DNA of 64,000 bases. Origin: Actinomadura sp. NBRC 104412. Its GTDB lineage: Bacteria > Actinomycetota > Actinomycetes > Streptosporangiales > Streptosporangiaceae. Below, one piece after another: positions 61,263 through 64,000 of the stretch. The translations under genes were made by a program, and so were the position numbers. Below the pieces are notes generated by a model. That model did not search any database and was not told the origin of the DNA. It worked only from the letters and a program-made list of their open reading frames with translations. Each line of letters starts with the position of its first letter. The first letter of the stretch is position 1. The stretch lies in assembly GCF_030269515.1 (NCBI RefSeq), contig NZ_BSTM01000003.1, positions 36,004 to 100,003 of the forward strand, read 5' to 3'.

Positions 61263-61619
61263 TCACGCGCTGTCGAGGGCCTTGCGCACCGACGCCTCGT
61301 CCCGCGCCACGACCGCGCCGCCGTCGTCCGTCAGGACGATCGGCCGCTGGATCAGCACCGGGTTCGCGACCATGACCTCGATCCAGCGGGCCCGGTCCCG
61401 TTCCATGTCCTTCAGCCCGAGCTCCTTGGCGACCGGCTCGTTCAGCCTCGCCACGTCCCACGGCTCGGCCCCGATCCGCTTCAGCACCGCGTCCAGTTCC
61501 TCCGCGGTCGGCGGGTCGTCCAGGTAGCGGCGCTCGGTGTAGGCGACGCCCGCCTCGTCCAGGGCCGCCTTGGCCGTACGGCTCTTCGAGCAGCGCGGGT
61601 TGTGCCAGATCTCCGTCAT
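61263..61619 (-). CDS. arsC: ArsC/Spx-family protein (arsenate reductase-like)
   Basis: 118 residues. Thioredoxin-like ArsC fold: IWHNPRCSKSRTAKAALDEAGV (catalytic Cys in CxxS), RRYLDDPPTAEELDAVLKRIG and the PVLIQRPIVL segment with the conserved Arg-Pro. E. coli-type ArsC uses glutaredoxin, so in an actinomycete a mycothiol/mycoredoxin partner would be needed. No other ars genes are nearby. Overlaps the YbaK gene by four bases. Confidence 0.85.
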   Translation of the reverse strand: MTEIWHNPRCSKSRTAKAALDEAGVAYTERRYLDDPPTAEELDAVLKRIGAEPWDVARLNEPVAKELGLKDMERDRARWIEVMVANPVLIQRPIVLTDDGGAVVARDEASVRKALDSA

Positions 61620-62092
61620 GTCGTCTCCACCCCCACGTCGGCGGCCTCACCGCCGGTGATCCGCAACAGTTCCTCGTACGAGGTCGGGAACACGGTGTGG
61701 GCGATGCCGCCCGCGGCCCACACCTGGTCGTACTTGTCCAGCCACACGTCCACCAGCGTCCGGACCGGCGCGGGGTGCCCGACCGGCGCGACGCCGCCGA
61801 TCGCCTGTCCGGTGGCCTCCCGGACGAACTCCGGGGTCGCCCGCTTGACCTTGGCCGCGCCCACCAGCGCGGCCACCTTCGCCGTGTCCACCCGGTGCGC
61901 GCCGCTGGTCAGCACCAGCAGCGGCTCCCCGTCCGCGTCGAAGACGAGGCTGTTGGCGATCGCGCCGACCGGGCAGCCGATCTGCTCCGCCGCGGCCCGG
62001 GCGGTCGGCGCCGGCTCCGGCAACTCGATGATCTCTCCCGCCGCGCCCTGCTCGCGCAGGACGGCGGCGACGCGTTCGACGTTCGGATGCAT
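61616..62092 (-). CDS. YbaK/EbsC family aminoacyl-tRNA deacylase
   Basis: 158 residues. YbaK/prolyl-tRNA editing fold: IIELPEPAPTARAAAEQIGCPVGAIANSLVF, LVLTSGAHRVDTAKVAALVGA, ATPEFVREATGQAIGGVAPVGH (conserved GxxPxG loop) and KYDQVWAAGG. Members hydrolyse mischarged Cys-tRNA(Pro) or similar. Co-transcribed with the ArsC-like gene. Confidence 0.88.
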   Translation of the reverse strand: MHPNVERVAAVLREQGAAGEIIELPEPAPTARAAAEQIGCPVGAIANSLVFDADGEPLLVLTSGAHRVDTAKVAALVGAAKVKRATPEFVREATGQAIGGVAPVGHPAPVRTLVDVWLDKYDQVWAAGGIAHTVFPTSYEELLRITGGEAADVGVETT

Positions 62093-62262
62093 GCCCTCAC
62101 CTTAGGGCCCGGCGTCCTGAGCAGGACATTGGTATATCCGTGGTCGTGCTTTGGCGTGTGATGTCGGGACCCCGGTGACGGAATCCTTCTAAAGTGTCCG
62201 GATCCCCCTCTTGAAGGGCGACCGCGCCCGACGCGGGGGAGCCGGACGCGCGAGGGAGCCAG

Positions 62263-63048
62263 ATGAGCGTTCTGAGGGACACACTGCTGATCGCGGGCGG
62301 TGCGGTGCTGGTGGCGGGGTGTGCAGGAGGCTCGACGACCGCGGGCAAGGCGGGGGAGACCCACGCGCCCGCCGCGTCCCCCTCCACAGCCCGGCCGACG
62401 GCCACGCCGACGCCGACACCGCAACGGCGGACGCTCAAACCCGGGGCCAAGGGCGACGACGTCAAGCGACTTCAGCGGCGCCTCAAGGACCTCAAGTACG
62501 GCCCAGGGCGCGTCGACGGCAAGTACGGACTGTCCACCCAGATGGCCGTGTGGGCGTTCCAGAAGGTCAACCGCATCAAGGTGAGCAGCAAGGTCGGCGA
62601 GAAGACCTGGGCGGCCCTCGACGCGCCCAAACAGCCCAAGCCGATAGCCAAGAAGCGCGAGGACGACCGCGTCGACGTCGACCTGCGGCGGCAGTACCTC
62701 GTTGTCTACAAGGACGGCAAGCCCGACCTCATCACCCACATCTCGTCCGGTTCCGGCGAGCTGTACTGCGCCAAGGACCGCGGCGCCACGGTCGCCCGCT
62801 GCCGCTACGCGACCACCAGCACGGGCGACTTCCGTACGGGACGCCGCGCCTCCGGGTGGGAGACCTCACCGCTCGGACGGCTGTACAACCCGATCTACTT
62901 CAACGGCGGCATCGCCTTCCACGGCGCCCTCGACGTGCCCCGCTACCCGGCCTCACACGGGTGCGTCCGGCTCCCCATGCACATCGCCGAGTACTTCCCC
63001 GAGCGGGTGGGGACCAACGTGCCCGTCCACGTCCGCAGGCCCCGCTGA
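62263..63048 (+). CDS. Lipoprotein L,D-transpeptidase with peptidoglycan-binding domain
   Basis: 261 residues. Lipoprotein signal with lipobox LVAGC (Cys near residue 20), a Thr/Pro-rich linker, a PG_binding_1 domain (LKPGAKGDDVKRLQRRLKDL; VDGKYGLSTQMAVWAFQKVN) and a C-terminal YkuD catalytic domain with FHGALDVPRYPASHGCVRLP (catalytic His and Cys). Makes 3-3 peptidoglycan cross-links or anchors proteins at the cell wall. Cysteines in GELYCAKDRGATVARC may form a disulfide. Stands alone between the divergent YbaK gene and the SOS-box promoter. Confidence 0.92.
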   Translation: MSVLRDTLLIAGGAVLVAGCAGGSTTAGKAGETHAPAASPSTARPTATPTPTPQRRTLKPGAKGDDVKRLQRRLKDLKYGPGRVDGKYGLSTQMAVWAFQKVNRIKVSSKVGEKTWAALDAPKQPKPIAKKREDDRVDVDLRRQYLVVYKDGKPDLITHISSGSGELYCAKDRGATVARCRYATTSTGDFRTGRRASGWETSPLGRLYNPIYFNGGIAFHGALDVPRYPASHGCVRLPMHIAEYFPERVGTNVPVHVRRPR

Positions 63049-63106
63049 CCCCCTGGAACGGTGACCTCGCGAGATCACTGTGGGTCACACCACTCGTTCG
63101 AACGCA

Positions 63107-63137
63107 TTGACGAATCGGCGTCAGAGCGCTTTACTGT
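63107..63137 (+). promoter_or_regulatory. Candidate promoter of the HEPN gene
   Basis: TTGACG (63107-63112) and TACTGT (63132-63137), 19 bases apart, form a plausible promoter whose start point near 63144 falls at the SOS box. Confidence 0.5.
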
Positions 63138-63144
63138 GAATGCG

Positions 63145-63160
63145 TCGAACTTATGTTCGA
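63145..63160 (+). promoter_or_regulatory. LexA-binding SOS box
   Basis: TCGAACTTATGTTCGA matches perfectly the actinobacterial/Gram-positive LexA consensus TCGAAC-N4-GTTCGA. It lies at the expected transcription start of the HEPN gene, a position where LexA would block transcription. Confidence 0.8.
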
Positions 63161-63289
63161 CGTGGTACGGGACTCGCGGACCGTGCCAGGGCGACGTCCG
63201 CGCCGAGACACGCGTCTCGCGGGACGGACGGCCGGGCGGAGCGAGGGGAAGCGCTCCGCCCGGCCGGCCCGAGCCGGAAGGAGGCAGTC

Positions 63290-63802
63290 ATGTCCGGAAC
63301 GATGACCGCGCGCACGCCTGGGCGGCACACCACCGCCCTGCACTCCTCAGCCGAACGCATGCCGAGCCCCCGCCGCCGCCCCCTCCAGCCGCCCCGTCCC
63401 GCGCAGACCGCGGTGGGGCAGTTGCACGCCGCCCGGATGGGCCTCGCCGAGGCCGCCGAGGCCACCACGCCCGCCGTCCGGTACGTCTGCGCGCACCTGG
63501 CGGCCCTCCGCGCCGCCGCGGCGGTGCTCGCGTCCAAGGAACCCGTCGACACCCACCGCCGCGGACGTCCCCGCAGCGTCTGGGTGCTCCTCCCCGAAGC
63601 CGAACCCGCCCTGCGCGAATGGGCCGCCTTCTTCGCCGCCGGCGCCGACAAACGCGCCGCCGCCGAAGCCGGCCTCCCCCGCGCCGTCACCGCCCGCGAA
63701 GCCGACGAACTGCTCCACGACGCCGGCATCTTCGTCTCCCTGGTCGAAGACACCCTGGGCGTCCCCGGCCAGCCCACCCTCCCCATCCCCGAAGCCAGCT
63801 AA
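63290..63802 (+). CDS. SAV_6107-type HEPN domain protein
   Basis: 170 residues from ATG at 63290 behind GGAAGGAGGCAGTC, a strong ribosome binding site. After a basic, Pro-rich N terminus comes a helical HEPN-like domain: QLHAARMGLAEAAEATTPAVRYVCAHLAALRAAAAVLA, then GRPRSVWVLLPEAEPALREWAAFFAAGADKRAAAEAG and VTAREADELLHDAGIFVSLVED. HEPN proteins are often RNases or their partners in stress and defence, though the R-x4-6-H catalytic motif is not obvious here. The SOS box upstream suggests induction by DNA damage. Confidence 0.82.
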   Translation: MSGTMTARTPGRHTTALHSSAERMPSPRRRPLQPPRPAQTAVGQLHAARMGLAEAAEATTPAVRYVCAHLAALRAAAAVLASKEPVDTHRRGRPRSVWVLLPEAEPALREWAAFFAAGADKRAAAEAGLPRAVTAREADELLHDAGIFVSLVEDTLGVPGQPTLPIPEAS

Positions 63803-63883
63803 CGGGAGAACATCAAGCCCGCCCGAAGGGCCCCACCGCAGCCCACTGACCGGCCGCCCACACACGGCGGCCAACACCAGGAG

Positions 63884-63927
63884 CCGGGGCGTCGCACACC
63901 TCTTCCCCAACCACGACGCCCCGGTTT
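63884..63927 (+). terminator. Terminator after the HEPN gene
   Basis: CCGGGGCGTCG pairs perfectly with CGACGCCCCGG (11 bp, 19-base loop) followed by TTT. A smaller hairpin (GGCCGCC/GGCGGCC) lies just before at 63852-63872. Repeat array D begins nine bases later. Confidence 0.75.
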
Positions 63928-63935
63928 CTGCTGGG

Positions 63936-64000
63936 TTTATTGCAGGCGCAAGCTGCGCTCGTCGCTGGCGCTCTGTGTTTGTTGGCGGTGCCTGCGGCGG
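63936..64000 (+). repeat. Repeat array D: start of another array, cut by the window edge
   Basis: Begins with TTTATTGCAGGCGCAAGCTGCGCTC and after about 40 bases switches to TGTTTGTTGGCGGTGCCTGCGGCGG (both quoted in part sense), the same junction between two shortened units that is seen inside array A at 28118-28200. Shows the family continues beyond the window. Confidence 0.85.

Noticed and set aside
63097..63106. CGTTCGAACG as a second SOS box
   Set aside because: It lacks the four-base spacer between the half sites that LexA requires.

Overview
The window is one continuous piece of a high-GC actinomycete chromosome. Coding is dense, with many GTG starts, short ATGA overlaps between genes and strong GC bias at third codon positions. 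The gene order from the DEDD-exonuclease/GIY-YIG protein through trpD, ctaE-qcrCAB, pimB', fadD, an SRPBCC protein, an acyltransferase, DAHP synthase, a Ser/Thr kinase, an Rv2175c-like protein, a polyprenyl synthase and metF resembles the Mycobacterium tuberculosis Rv2196-Rv2170 interval. The glkA / macS-macR / pfkA block resembles the Streptomyces coelicolor SCO2119-2127 area. Protein character and repeats suggest Streptosporangiales/Thermomonosporaceae (Actinomadura-like); that placement is an inference.

Layout. 0-6.3 kb: a NYN-domain protein, exonuclease, rhomboid protease, AsnC-type sensor, TrpD and an atypical receiver protein. 6.6-12.2 kb: the cytochrome bcc/aa3 genes ctaE-qcrC-qcrA-qcrB closed by a strong terminator, then PimB'. 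13.8-20.4 kb: an unusual envelope/redox cluster (Arg/Pro/Asp-rich single-pass protein with a degenerate LytM-like domain, ferric-reductase-like cytochrome, NuoF-ferredoxin fusion, DUF4142 and DUF1996 secreted proteins). 20.6-27.7 kb: SDR, acyl-CoA ligase, CutC, phosphoesterase, SRPBCC, small Cys protein, glucokinase and an EEP-fold protein. 28.6-36.8 kb: membrane protein, acyltransferase, MacS, an FtsH-like protease plus lipoprotein inserted in antisense, MacR and PfkA. 37.4-45.2 kb: ThiI, DUF5954 protein, an EamA exporter with a translational-attenuator-like leader, DAHP synthase with an aromatic leader-peptide attenuator, a sulfite-oxidase-like protein and a LytS/LytTR two-component system. 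45.2-46.9 kb: gene-poor DNA with a second tandem repeat and GC-rich palindromes. 46.9-63.8 kb: endonuclease IV, PASTA kinase, EamA, TPP-riboswitch-controlled thiOSG, FAD reductase, Rv2175c-like protein, ThiE, pseudokinase, polyprenyl synthase, MetF, GNAT, a WXG100-like pair, ArsC, YbaK, an L,D-transpeptidase and a HEPN protein behind a perfect SOS box.

The least explained feature is a family of about 203-bp intergenic repeat units found as arrays at four places (27.7-28.6, 36.9-37.4, 53.0-53.7 and 63.9 kb to the window end). The units share hairpins whose arms change in a compensatory way between copies, which argues for a structured DNA or RNA element rather than protein coding. Two arrays end in a -10-like sequence directly at the start of thiI and of the TPP riboswitch. 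Other regulatory finds read directly from sequence are a DasR-type palindrome before pfkA, a LexA box before the HEPN gene, the aroF Tyr-Phe-Phe-Trp leader with its terminator, and a leader ORF with a sequestered ribosome binding site before an EamA exporter.
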